NCBI RefSeq assembly: GCF_017426705.2
Contig: NZ_CP147251.1
Location: forward strand, 3,136,501-3,200,500
DNA: 64,000 nt
DNA from: Enterococcus sp. DIV2402
GTDB taxonomy: Bacteria > Bacillota > Bacilli > Lactobacillales > Enterococcaceae
Direction: 5' to 3'
A program made the translations under genes and the position numbers. Positions 45,653 to 54,190 of the stretch are shown piece after piece (position 1 is the stretch's first letter; each line of letters begins with the position of its first letter). The notes under the pieces were generated by a model. The model saw nothing but the letters and a program-made list of their open reading frames with translations. It did not search any database and was not told the DNA's origin.

Positions 45653-46593
45653 TATCCACGACTCCCTTCTGATACACGAATACGAGGATCAACAATTCCG
45701 TATAAGATATCGACAATAAAAATCACGAAAATTAACATTGCTGAATATAAAATTGTTACCGCCATAATTGTTGGGTAATCATTGGTCATGATTGATTTTA
45801 CGAATTGTTCTCCAATACCAGGAATCGCAAAAATATTTTCAACAACTAATGAACCTGTCATTAATCCAACAGCTAAAGGTCCTAACAAGGTTAATAATGG
45901 AATTAAACTATTGCGCAAGCCATGACGGAAAGAAATTTCCCAACGACTTAAACCTTTTGCTCGAGCTAATTCAACATAATCACTGTGTAATACTTCAACC
46001 ATTTCTGTACGAATAAAACGCGCAGAATCGGCTAATGGTGACATTGCAAGCGCGATTGTTGGTAAAATAGTGTAGATGAAACTATCCCATTTCGCAATTG
46101 GCAAAATTTGTAATTTAATCGCAAAAATGTATTGTAATAATACCGCAAATACAAAGTTAGGGATTGAGCGGCCCAAGATTGCTACTAAAGTCGCACCTGT
46201 GTCCACCCAAGAGTTTTGTTTCATCGCAGAAATGGTTCCTAAAATAGTTCCAAAAACCGTTCCGAAGATAATTGCTTGAACCCCCAATTGCATAGATGGT
46301 CCAATACGACCCCCTAATAAGCTAGAAACTGCTTGGTTTTTAAATTGGAATGAAATTCCGAAATTACCTTGTAACAAGTTTAATAAGTAATTTCCATATT
46401 GCACAATTACAGGTTTATCTAAACCTAACTGTTTATTTAAGAGAGCAATTTGCTCTGGCGATAATTTTTCTGCATTTGAATACGGTGTTCCTGGTAGAAA
46501 TTGCATCAAGAAAAATGTAATTGTTGCAATTAACCACAGCGTAATCAGCATATAAAATACGCGTTTTAATAAGTATTTAATATAACTATTCAC
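45652..46593 (-). CDS. oppB: Oligopeptide ABC transporter permease OppB
   Basis: 313 residues from GTG 46593 (VNSYIKYLLKRVFYM), with AGGAGG ten bases before; longer in-frame starts would run through this ribosome site. Six membrane helices, OppB-type N-terminus (LLKRVFYMLITLWLIATITFFLMQFLPGTP) and EAA loop (DYVELARAKGLSRWEISFRHGLRNSLIP). First gene of a four-gene unit; oppA genes lie separately upstream with their own promoters. Confidence 0.95.
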   Translation of the reverse strand: MNSYIKYLLKRVFYMLITLWLIATITFFLMQFLPGTPYSNAEKLSPEQIALLNKQLGLDKPVIVQYGNYLLNLLQGNFGISFQFKNQAVSSLLGGRIGPSMQLGVQAIIFGTVFGTILGTISAMKQNSWVDTGATLVAILGRSIPNFVFAVLLQYIFAIKLQILPIAKWDSFIYTILPTIALAMSPLADSARFIRTEMVEVLHSDYVELARAKGLSRWEISFRHGLRNSLIPLLTLLGPLAVGLMTGSLVVENIFAIPGIGEQFVKSIMTNDYPTIMAVTILYSAMLIFVIFIVDILYGIVDPRIRVSEGSRG

Positions 46594-46628
46594 GATAGCT
46601 CCTCCTAATTTATTTTGACTTCTAGACA

Positions 46629-46666
46629 ATAGTTTTGTAAATTAAAACTATCCCTTGGTTATTATA
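46629..46666 (-). promoter_or_regulatory. oppB promoter -10 box with downstream dyad
   Basis: A perfect TATAAT (complement of 46661-46666) lies 68 bases before oppB, with a poor -35. Just downstream, ATAGTTTT-N7-AAAACTAT (46629-46651) is an 8-bp dyad covering about +4 to +26, a possible operator. Confidence 0.5.
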
Positions 46667-46693
46667 CCAATTTTTACAGGAAAGGATAATTTT

Positions 46694-47032
46694 ATGTATT
46701 TAAAAAAAAGTTCGTGGGTAATTAGTCTTGCTTGCACACTATTTAGTGTCTTTCGCTTATTTATCCTACAAAAATTTTCATTTAGTGCCTTATCAGATTC
46801 ACTATTCATATTTACATTGCTGTTTCTCATTATTGGCGGTTTTCTTTGGGTATTTGCCTCAGGATTTTTTGACCTCTTTCAAGCATCCTTCAAAAAACGC
46901 AGTCAAAAATCAAAAACAGAGTATTTGAAATTGTCAGAAGTTGGGCGTTCTAGCTTTCGGTTTTGGCTAGAACCGGCAGGTATTTTACTTGTTTTGAGCT
47001 TACTATCTTTATTGATTGCAAGTAGTAAATAA
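46694..47032 (+). CDS. Small membrane protein, about three TM helices
   Basis: 112 residues from ATG 46694 (MYLKKSSWVIS), with GGAAAGGA seven bases upstream; an upstream TTG (46655) lacks a ribosome site. Helices around 8-25, 38-62 and 90-110, with a basic cytoplasmic stretch (KKRSQKSKTE) between the last two. It is transcribed against the surrounding opp genes and splits oppA from oppBCDF. Its promoter region overlaps that of oppB, so the two may interfere. Family not recognised. Confidence 0.7.
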   Translation: MYLKKSSWVISLACTLFSVFRLFILQKFSFSALSDSLFIFTLLFLIIGGFLWVFASGFFDLFQASFKKRSQKSKTEYLKLSEVGRSSFRFWLEPAGILLVLSLLSLLIASSK

Positions 47033-47033
47033 C

Positions 47034-47080
47034 ATAGGCTGAAACCCTACTTTTCGTAGTAGTGTTCTCAGCCTATTATT
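47034..47080. terminator. Hairpin between the convergent small membrane gene and oppA
   Basis: ATAGGCTGA (47034-47042) and TCAGCCTAT (47068-47076) with a further inner stem (CTACT...AGTAG); weak T run. Between two convergent stops. Confidence 0.65.
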
Positions 47081-47108
47081 ATTTGTCGTTTCTACTCATG
47101 TTGAATGA

Positions 47109-48770
47109 TTATTCTTCGATTGTTACCCATTTGTAATCATATTGTGCGCCTGCTACGTGAGCAACAACACCTTTAACTTTTTCTGCACGTAGATGTGCTT
47201 CAGCTTTTTGATACGTTGGAATAATACCTTGGTCTGCCATGATTGTTTGCTCTGCTTTAATCAAGCTTTCCCAACGTTTTTCTGGATCATTTGCATAAGT
47301 GTTGTTTGCTTCATCAATAAGTTTATCATATTCAGGATTGCTGTAACCACCACGGTTGTAAGAATTACCAGTTACAAATAAATTAGTAAAGCTACTTGCA
47401 TCTGCGTAGTCTGCGCCCCATCCCCCATTTAATAAATCAAACTCACCAGCATTTGAACGATCTAAACGTACTGAGAATGGTACTGGGCTTAAGGTTACTT
47501 TGAAGCCATCTAAGTTTTCCTCAAGTGTATTTTGTAGGTACTCAATTAATTTTTTCGTAGAGTCAGTATCAGAAGCTAGGAATTCTGCTTCAAGTGTTTC
47601 GATACCTAATTCTTTTTTCGCTTTTTCCCAATGCTCTTTGGCTTTTTCTGGATTGTATTCTAAGACAGAACCAGCTTCTTCAGTAAAGTCTTTATCATCA
47701 ATTGGACTAAACGTCATTTTTTCTGGTACTAAACCAACAGCTGGAGCTGAACCATCACCTAAGATAGAGTTCACTAATGCTTCACGGTCAATTGCATAAG
47801 AAATTGCTTTACGTAAATCTGCATTACGGTATGGTGAATTTTCATCGCGTTGATTTAGTTCAATATAATAAGTCGTTGCTTCTGGTTGAGCAATGTATGC
47901 TGGGTCATTTTGCATTTGTTGTGCTAATTCACCTGTCAAAATAACATCATCAACTTGTCCATCTTGGAATAGATTCAACGCTGTATTTGCTTCTTTTACA
48001 ACGCTAACGTTGATTTGATCTAATTTCACTGTATCTTTATCCCAATAGTTATCATTTTTCACATAGTTCCATTCAGTATCTGTACCTGGTCCGTCAAAGC
48101 CGTCTAAAGTAAATGGACCGTTATAAACAGCGTTATCACTTGTCGCAGCATATTTGTCACCAAATTCTTCAACTGTTGCTTGATGTAATGGGAAGAATGA
48201 TGGAAATGCTAGTAAGAAATCAAAGTATGGTGTTGCTTTTGATAAAGTAATTTCTAATTCGTAATCACCTACAGCTTTGATACCTAATTCTTCAGGTTTT
48301 TTAGATCCTTCTGCAATTTCTTTTCCGTTAGCAACAACTTCAAACATTGACGCATATTCAGAAGCTGTTTCTGGAGCTACTGTACGTTGCCAGCCATAAA
48401 CGTAGTCTGCGGCTGTTACAGGATCACCGTTTGACCATTTTGCGTCTTCACGTAATTTAACTTTATAAGTTAAACCATCTTCACTTACCTCAGCTTTTTC
48501 TGCTGCGCCAGCTGGTTGAGGAACGCTGTCTTTATCTAAACGATAAATCCCTTCAAACACATTGTTTAATGCTGAAAAACTGATTGTATCTGTCGCTACG
48601 GATAAGTCCGCTGTTGGCATTTCTTGTTGAACCACTACATTAAATTCTTGTGCTGTACCTGAAGTACCTTCCGCAGCACCACTATCATCAGTTTTGTTTC
48701 CGCCCGTTGTACAACCTGCAAGAACTAAACCACAGATAGCTAGAAAACCGTAAGCATATCTTTTCTTCAT
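47109..48770 (-). CDS. oppA: Oligopeptide-binding lipoprotein OppA (copy 1)
   Basis: 553 residues; ATG 48770 follows AAGGAG by eight bases (TTG 48776 is rejected). Lipobox LAGC, Gly/Ser linker, then an SBP_bac_5 peptide-binding fold (KWSNGDPVTAADYVYGWQRTVAPET, YNPEKAKEHWEKAKKELG). It captures extracellular peptides for OppBCDF. Nearest oppA to the permease genes. Its promoter is the best candidate target of the linked RNA-guided repressor. Confidence 0.95.
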   Translation of the reverse strand: MKKRYAYGFLAICGLVLAGCTTGGNKTDDSGAAEGTSGTAQEFNVVVQQEMPTADLSVATDTISFSALNNVFEGIYRLDKDSVPQPAGAAEKAEVSEDGLTYKVKLREDAKWSNGDPVTAADYVYGWQRTVAPETASEYASMFEVVANGKEIAEGSKKPEELGIKAVGDYELEITLSKATPYFDFLLAFPSFFPLHQATVEEFGDKYAATSDNAVYNGPFTLDGFDGPGTDTEWNYVKNDNYWDKDTVKLDQINVSVVKEANTALNLFQDGQVDDVILTGELAQQMQNDPAYIAQPEATTYYIELNQRDENSPYRNADLRKAISYAIDREALVNSILGDGSAPAVGLVPEKMTFSPIDDKDFTEEAGSVLEYNPEKAKEHWEKAKKELGIETLEAEFLASDTDSTKKLIEYLQNTLEENLDGFKVTLSPVPFSVRLDRSNAGEFDLLNGGWGADYADASSFTNLFVTGNSYNRGGYSNPEYDKLIDEANNTYANDPEKRWESLIKAEQTIMADQGIIPTYQKAEAHLRAEKVKGVVAHVAGAQYDYKWVTIEE

Positions 48771-48834
48771 TTCCAAAACTCCTTAAATGTCCGTGAATTT
48801 TCAGAATAATTCATTTTTTCTGAAGTTAAGTTTG

Positions 48835-48878
48835 ATTTTAATCAGTAATTATTAAAAATGCAAGATATTTTTCTTAAT
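48835..48878 (-). promoter_or_regulatory. oppA promoter; candidate TldR target over the -35 box
   Basis: TTGCAT (48858-48863), 17 bases, TAAAAT (48835-48840) on the minus strand. The segment GAAAAATATCTTGCATTTTT (complement of 48854-48873) includes the -35 box, is preceded by ATTAA (TAM-like), and matches the guide-like segment after tldR at 15 of 20 positions without gaps, including the first six. Allowing two one-base gaps the match is longer. A/T richness weakens the statistics. Confidence 0.5.
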
Positions 48879-48898
48879 TCTCTCAATATTTTCTTAAA

Positions 48899-48940
48899 AA
48901 AAACGCCAAAACCTCATTTTAATAGGTTTTTGGCGTTTTA
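48899..48940 (-). terminator. Terminator of the second oppA gene
   Basis: AAACGCCAAAACCT (48901-48914) pairs with AGGTTTTTGGCGTTT (48924-48938); on the minus strand T8 follows. Immediately after the stop of the upstream oppA. Confidence 0.9.
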
Positions 48941-48950
48941 AATTTATTTT

Positions 48951-50603
48951 CTATTCCGTCACATAGGCTGTTCTAAATGATACGGTACGACCAAATGGGA
49001 AAACTTGTAATCCTTCTAAACGATCGGTTTTCAAATAAGCTACTGCACCTTGATATAAAGGCAACACTGCTGTATCTTCACCAATGAGTAGTTTTTCCAT
49101 TTTCAATAATTCTTGCCAACGAGCATCTGGATCATTCGCTAATGTTGTACGAGCCGCTTGTAAGCCTTCATCATACGTTGAGTTATTATAACCTGCAGTA
49201 TTCAAACCACTTTTAGAATCATAGAAGTTTAAGAAATCAATTGGATCAGCATAATCGGGTGTCCAAGTTCCGAAAACTAAGTCAAATTCTCCTTGTGTTT
49301 GTAAGTCTAAACGGTTTTGTAAAGGAACAGATTTCAATTCTATTGTTAATCCTGGAAGATTTTCTTCTAACTGACCTTGAATGAACTCAATGGTTTTCTT
49401 TGCTAGCGCCGTATCAGCAGATAACAATTCTAAGGTAATTTCATCTTTACCTAATTCTTTTTTGGCTTCTTGCCAAGCTTTTTGAGCTTCTTCTACATTA
49501 TAAGGTAAAATATCGCCATTTTCTTCACGGAAATCTTCACCGCTACTTGGATTTTTCGCAAAATTTTTCGCAACAAAACCATTCAATGCGGTTGAACCAT
49601 CTGCCAAGATATTTTGGGTAAAGCTTTCTTTGTCAATCGCTTGTAAAATTGCTTTACGCACATTTACATTGCCTGTCACTTCACGTTTTTGGTTAGGACT
49701 AATATAACCAACAGTCGCTTTAGGCTCGAAATTTGCTTGGGCTGAATCTTGATATTGTTGGGCATACGTATCTGCCAAGAGCGTGTAATCTAGTTGCCCG
49801 TCATCAAATAAATTTGTACCCGTAGCAATTTCTTTGACTACTTGAACATCGATCGTTTCTAATTTTACATTCTCTTTATCCCAATACTCAGGATTTTTTT
49901 CTAATGTCCATGACTCATTATTTCCATTCCAGCCTTTAATCACAAACGGACCGTTGCCAATAAAGTTTTCTGCAGTTGTTCCGTAGGCTTTACCTTTTTC
50001 TTCTGCAAAAGTTTTTTGTTTAGGCATAAATGGTGTCCCCGTCAAAATTTGTGGTAAGAATGGTAGTGGATCTTCTAATTGTAATTCTAACGTTGTATCA
50101 TCCACAGCTTTAACACCTAATTCAGAAACGTCTTTCTCACCTTCACGAATACTACGACCATTTTTGAAAATATCCATGCGGTTACTACTACTAGATGCTG
50201 TTTCTGGATCAACAACGGATTGGAAAGCATACACGAAATCTTCTGCTTTAACTGGCGTACCATCACTGTAATTACTATCGCGTAACGTAAACGTATACGT
50301 CAAACCATCTTCGCTGACTGTCGGTTCTGCACTAGCTAAAGCTAATTCTGGGTCGTTGTTTTCATCTAAACGGTATAAGCCTTCTGTTAACTGACCAATC
50401 ATATCTGAACTATTTACATCTGTATATTGGGCACTATCTAAAGTAGATAGTTCTCCCGAAAGTGAAACAGAAATTTCTTGTTTAACGTTTTCGGCGGCTG
50501 AATTGTCATTTTCACCTGTACTACTCCCTGTTGTGTTACCCCCACCAAAACACCCTGTTAATAACAGAGTGGATGCAACTAACAAAAATCCTAGTTTTTT
50601 CAT
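48951..50603 (-). CDS. oppA: Oligopeptide-binding lipoprotein OppA (copy 2)
   Basis: 550 residues; AAGGAG eight bases before ATG. Lipobox LTGC, then the same peptide-binding fold as the downstream copy (SDGTPVKAEDFVYAFQSVVDPETASSSS, DGQLDYTLLADTYAQQYQ). A paralogue of the genes at 47109 and 60547, probably with different peptide preference but using the same permease. It starts only 33 bases after the amidotransferase gene, so it may share that transcript. Confidence 0.94.
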   Translation of the reverse strand: MKKLGFLLVASTLLLTGCFGGGNTTGSSTGENDNSAAENVKQEISVSLSGELSTLDSAQYTDVNSSDMIGQLTEGLYRLDENNDPELALASAEPTVSEDGLTYTFTLRDSNYSDGTPVKAEDFVYAFQSVVDPETASSSSNRMDIFKNGRSIREGEKDVSELGVKAVDDTTLELQLEDPLPFLPQILTGTPFMPKQKTFAEEKGKAYGTTAENFIGNGPFVIKGWNGNNESWTLEKNPEYWDKENVKLETIDVQVVKEIATGTNLFDDGQLDYTLLADTYAQQYQDSAQANFEPKATVGYISPNQKREVTGNVNVRKAILQAIDKESFTQNILADGSTALNGFVAKNFAKNPSSGEDFREENGDILPYNVEEAQKAWQEAKKELGKDEITLELLSADTALAKKTIEFIQGQLEENLPGLTIELKSVPLQNRLDLQTQGEFDLVFGTWTPDYADPIDFLNFYDSKSGLNTAGYNNSTYDEGLQAARTTLANDPDARWQELLKMEKLLIGEDTAVLPLYQGAVAYLKTDRLEGLQVFPFGRTVSFRTAYVTE

Positions 50604-50636
50604 TGCATATTCTCCTTATCTTTTGAATACATATTT

Positions 50637-51344
50637 TTATAATGCATTGACGACATAATCAAAAACTTCCATTTCTTTTGGTTGGGTAGTAAAGGCAAAA
50701 TCTGGATGCCATTGTACTCCTAACAAGCGACGCGGTTTATTTTCAATTGCTTCAACTAAACCATCTGAGCAACATGCGGCTTCTTGAAACTCACGTGCCA
50801 CTCGATTGACGCCTTGATTATGAAAAGAATTGACTTCTGCCTGTTTCCCGTAAATTGAACGTAAAATACTCGTTTTTTGTGTTAACAATTCGTGCGCGGG
50901 TTGTTCTTTCGGAATGGGATTTTGCATATGTGCAATTTCAGTGTAAGAATGTAGTTCTTGCTTTAAATCGCCACCAAAGAAGACGTTCATCAATTGCATG
51001 CCACGACAGACTGCAAAAACCGGTTTTCCTTGTTTTAATGCTTCGTCCATTAAAGCTAATTCAAACTGATCGCGTTTTTCTAAATAGCTTCCTTGAACGG
51101 TTTTTGTTTGCTTGTAATAACGCGGTGAAACATCTTGTCCGCCAGCTAAAATAAGCTTGTCAATTCGCGCAACATATTCTTTTGCCATGTCCGCAGAATC
51201 AATTGGCATCACCATAGGCAAACCACCTGCTTGTTGCACTGCTTTGACATACCCACTTGGTGTGTATGCAATTGATAAATGATGTAAATTTTCGCCTGCA
51301 TCTAGTGATTCATTTGCAGCAATTCCTACAACCACACGTCCCAT
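50637..51344 (-). CDS. Class I glutamine amidotransferase-like hydrolase (peptidase C26 family)
   Basis: 235 residues from ATG 51344 (MGRVVVGIAANES), where AGGAGG lies seven bases upstream; the frame extends further 5' without a ribosome site. Catalytic triad visible: Cys in PVFAVCRGMQLMNVFFGG, His and Glu region in GVQWHPDF. The family removes gamma-glutamyl groups (PuuD-like gamma-Glu-GABA hydrolase). Placed just upstream of an oppA gene, it may process gamma-glutamyl peptides, which is speculative. Confidence 0.88.
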   Translation of the reverse strand: MGRVVVGIAANESLDAGENLHHLSIAYTPSGYVKAVQQAGGLPMVMPIDSADMAKEYVARIDKLILAGGQDVSPRYYKQTKTVQGSYLEKRDQFELALMDEALKQGKPVFAVCRGMQLMNVFFGGDLKQELHSYTEIAHMQNPIPKEQPAHELLTQKTSILRSIYGKQAEVNSFHNQGVNRVAREFQEAACCSDGLVEAIENKPRRLLGVQWHPDFAFTTQPKEMEVFDYVVNAL

Positions 51345-51470
51345 TTGTCGTCCTCCTCTTTTAATAGTGATATTGCCTAAAAGCATAGCCCTTTCCTTAA
51401 AATAAGTCAACGCAGACGGTGATAGCTTTTTTCTATTTGAATAGGCTTTCATTTTGATGGAAAATAGATA

Positions 51471-51508
51471 AAAAAGAGTATGAATAACATTATCCATACT
51501 CTTTTTTG
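51471..51508 (-). terminator. Terminator of the BceAB-like operon
   Basis: AAAAAGAGTATG (51471-51482) pairs with CATACTCTTTTT (51495-51506); T-run on the minus strand. It lies just after the permease stop. Confidence 0.9.
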
Positions 51509-51509
51509 A

Positions 51510-53315
51510 TTAAGCAGACACGCCTTTATAGACTTTTCTAAAGTAAAAAATACGTGCAACAAGGTAATAGATGAATTGAATCAATAAAAAGACACCTAAA
51601 ACTTGCCAGCCTGCCAGCTGCATTCCTAAGTTAAACATGTGATACATCGCGGTTAGAGCCACTGCCCCATGAACAAAAGAAACAATAATTGGTGTAAAGA
51701 ACAAAATCCCTACTTGTTGATAAATCATTTTCTTTAATTCTTTTTTTGATAGACCTAGTTTGTATATCATTTTAAATTTCTCAATATCACTATCCATGTC
51801 GCTATATAAGCGGAAATATAAGAAGCTTCCTGCAGAAACGAAGAAGACAATTCCAATGAAGATACCGACAAATAATATTGGTGCATAGGATTTAATGATG
51901 CTGTCTTTCATATATTCAATCGATTGCACATTATACAAACCTTGCTCTTCTAGTTCTTTACCGACACGAATTTGAGCTTCTTTACCGCCTTTGGTTACCC
52001 AATACGTTTCTTCGGTTACTTGCGGTGTTCCTGCTTGTGTGTCAGGGACAACAAAGGTTGGCAGATACACTGCCATGGCATCTGTTTCTACTAATTCTGA
52101 CACGCGATACTCTTGGTCGTTAATTTGAACCGTTGCTTGTAGCGTAGTCGTATCGAATGGTGCTGAAGATTTCAATTGTACTGCAGCATCTTTAACGGTA
52201 ATCGTCTCTTCACCGACTAATTTTGCCGCTTTATTATATTCAGATTCAGTAATAAATATATATTCATCCGTATTGTAATACACAAAGGTTGCTTTATCTG
52301 CGTTTAATTTTTCTTTTGCCAAGCTGTCTTCTACTTTTTGAATAGTATTCTCTTCATCAGCTGTGGCAGCGTAACTGTATGGCGCTGATCCTACTGCGCC
52401 TAAAATAATTGACTGTAAACCATAAAGCGTGCCAATTGCCGCAAATGCTACCGTAGAAATTACTGAAACTAAAAAGAAACTACGTGCGTTGTCTTTCATT
52501 CGAAATGCTAAATCAGAGAAAACGACCATATTGGTTTTTTTCCAGAAAACTGATTCGCGCTTTTTAATTTTTTCAATCGCAAAAACACTAAATTGATTAA
52601 ACAAGAAATTTGTTCCTAAAATAACAATAAAAACCACTGGTAAAAAGACGACAACCACTCCCATGCCTGGCGTCAACAACGCCACTGCATAACCGATGCC
52701 AATTAGCAAAATAGCTAAAATACTTTTAATTGTTGAAACTTTAAAGCTGCCTTTACCTAATTCTCCAGCTTTTAATAGTTCTTGAACATTTAATTTTGGT
52801 AATCTAAATTGAATGAAGAAAGAAATCAAGAAGAACAAAATTAAAAACGATACAATCGTTAATGCTAAAGCTTTTACTGGGAAATAAAAACCAAAATCAA
52901 TCCCTAACGTCACACGTGAGATCCACAAAATAATTTGAGAAAAACCAATTCCTACTAAACTACCTAAGATAGTGGCAAAAAAACCAATGACTAAATTTTC
53001 AATAAAAACCATTTTTCGCAATTGCTTTGGACTCATTCCTTGAATCATCAATAGGCCAAATTCTTTTTTCCGCGATTGTAAAAAGACACCCATTGAATAC
53101 ATGACGAAGAAAAATGCGAAACCATAAATAATAATCGCAGAGCCTAACATTCCTGTTTGAACTTTATCATTTAAGTTTCCAGATAAAGAGGGATGAAATG
53201 CCATCACACTAAAGGTAAAAAAGACCATCACTGAAAATAAGGTACTTAGAAAATACGCTAAATATAAATGTTTATTACGTAGCGTATTTCGTACAACAAA
53301 TTGTCTAAAATTCAT
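51510..53315 (-). CDS. BceB-like ABC transporter permease
   Basis: 601 residues; ATG 53315 lies six bases after GAAGGTG (TTG 53330 is rejected). FtsX/MacB-type permease with ten membrane helices: one N-terminal, three in the first FtsX block, further pairs, a large extracellular domain (~300-465) and three C-terminal helices. That layout is diagnostic of BceB-type permeases, which sense and remove cell-wall-active peptide antibiotics such as bacitracin. Overlaps the ATPase gene by 11 bases. No two-component partner (BceRS) is next to it, so control must come from elsewhere. Confidence 0.88.
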   Translation of the reverse strand: MNFRQFVVRNTLRNKHLYLAYFLSTLFSVMVFFTFSVMAFHPSLSGNLNDKVQTGMLGSAIIIYGFAFFFVMYSMGVFLQSRKKEFGLLMIQGMSPKQLRKMVFIENLVIGFFATILGSLVGIGFSQIILWISRVTLGIDFGFYFPVKALALTIVSFLILFFLISFFIQFRLPKLNVQELLKAGELGKGSFKVSTIKSILAILLIGIGYAVALLTPGMGVVVVFLPVVFIVILGTNFLFNQFSVFAIEKIKKRESVFWKKTNMVVFSDLAFRMKDNARSFFLVSVISTVAFAAIGTLYGLQSIILGAVGSAPYSYAATADEENTIQKVEDSLAKEKLNADKATFVYYNTDEYIFITESEYNKAAKLVGEETITVKDAAVQLKSSAPFDTTTLQATVQINDQEYRVSELVETDAMAVYLPTFVVPDTQAGTPQVTEETYWVTKGGKEAQIRVGKELEEQGLYNVQSIEYMKDSIIKSYAPILFVGIFIGIVFFVSAGSFLYFRLYSDMDSDIEKFKMIYKLGLSKKELKKMIYQQVGILFFTPIIVSFVHGAVALTAMYHMFNLGMQLAGWQVLGVFLLIQFIYYLVARIFYFRKVYKGVSA

Positions 53316-54054
53316 TATCGACACCTTCAATTCTTGCTAAATCCACTAAAATTTCGTCGTAAAATTCTTTTTGTGTTCCTTGACGACGAACGTCATGGAC
53401 TAATTCTCCATCTTTAATGAACACAATCCGTTGGCAATAACTCGCAGCCAATGGGTCATGCGTTACTAATAAAATCGTTGCTTGTTCCTCTTCATTTAAT
53501 TGACGTAACAAGCCCATGACATCTTTTGACGATTTTGTATCTAAGTTCCCCGTTGGCTCATCAGCTAATAATAATTCTGGCTGATGAACCATTGCTCGAG
53601 CAACTGCGACCCGTTGCGCTTGTCCACCAGAAATCTCTGCAATCCGTTTATTTAACAAGCCTTCAATTCCTAAACGTGGAGCAATATCACGAACTTTTTT
53701 CTTCATAACTGCGACTTTTTCACCATCTAATGTCAACGGCAACACAATATTTTCTTCTACCGTTAATGTCGGCAATAAATTAAAAGCTTGGAACACAAAA
53801 CCTAATTGTGTTCGACGAAACTGCGCAATTTTTTCTTGATCTAACTCATTAGGATTTTTACCATTTAACAAAATTTTTCCACTCGTTGGTTGGTCGATAG
53901 TTGCTATTAAGTTTAAAAATGTTGATTTCCCACTACCAGAAGGCCCCATAATTCCAATAAATTCACCATCATTGACGGTCAAATCAATTCCTTTTAATGC
54001 TTCATATTGCATATTTTGACCATATACTTTTCGTAAGTTTTCTACTTGTAACAT
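53305..54054 (-). CDS. BceA-like ABC transporter ATPase
   Basis: 249 residues. Walker A GPSGSGKST, Q-loop FQAFNLLPTLTVEEN, signature EISGGQAQRVAVARAMV, Walker B LLLADEPTGNLD, H-loop LVTHDPLAA, typical of the LolD/MacB/BceA subgroup. Pairs with the downstream permease. Promoter region 54055-54130 has AGTGTAGACA-like text but no clear operator was fixed. Confidence 0.93.
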   Translation of the reverse strand: MLQVENLRKVYGQNMQYEALKGIDLTVNDGEFIGIMGPSGSGKSTFLNLIATIDQPTSGKILLNGKNPNELDQEKIAQFRRTQLGFVFQAFNLLPTLTVEENIVLPLTLDGEKVAVMKKKVRDIAPRLGIEGLLNKRIAEISGGQAQRVAVARAMVHQPELLLADEPTGNLDTKSSKDVMGLLRQLNEEEQATILLVTHDPLAASYCQRIVFIKDGELVHDVRRQGTQKEFYDEILVDLARIEGVDNEF

Positions 54055-54156
54055 CGTTTGACGCTCCTTTTATTTTTTTTCGTACACTTAGTGTAGACAA
54101 AAAACAACTTACAGAACATTGATTGAAATAACAGTAAACGAACAATTTTGTCATAT

Positions 54157-54190
54157 AAAAAAGACAGATGACTGGTTACCATCATCTGTC
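54157..54190 (-). terminator. Terminator overlapping the ftsK stop codon
   Basis: On the minus strand GACAGATGA (with the TGA stop inside the stem), loop, TCATCTGTC and T6; coordinates of arms 54163-54171 and 54182-54190. Confidence 0.9.
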
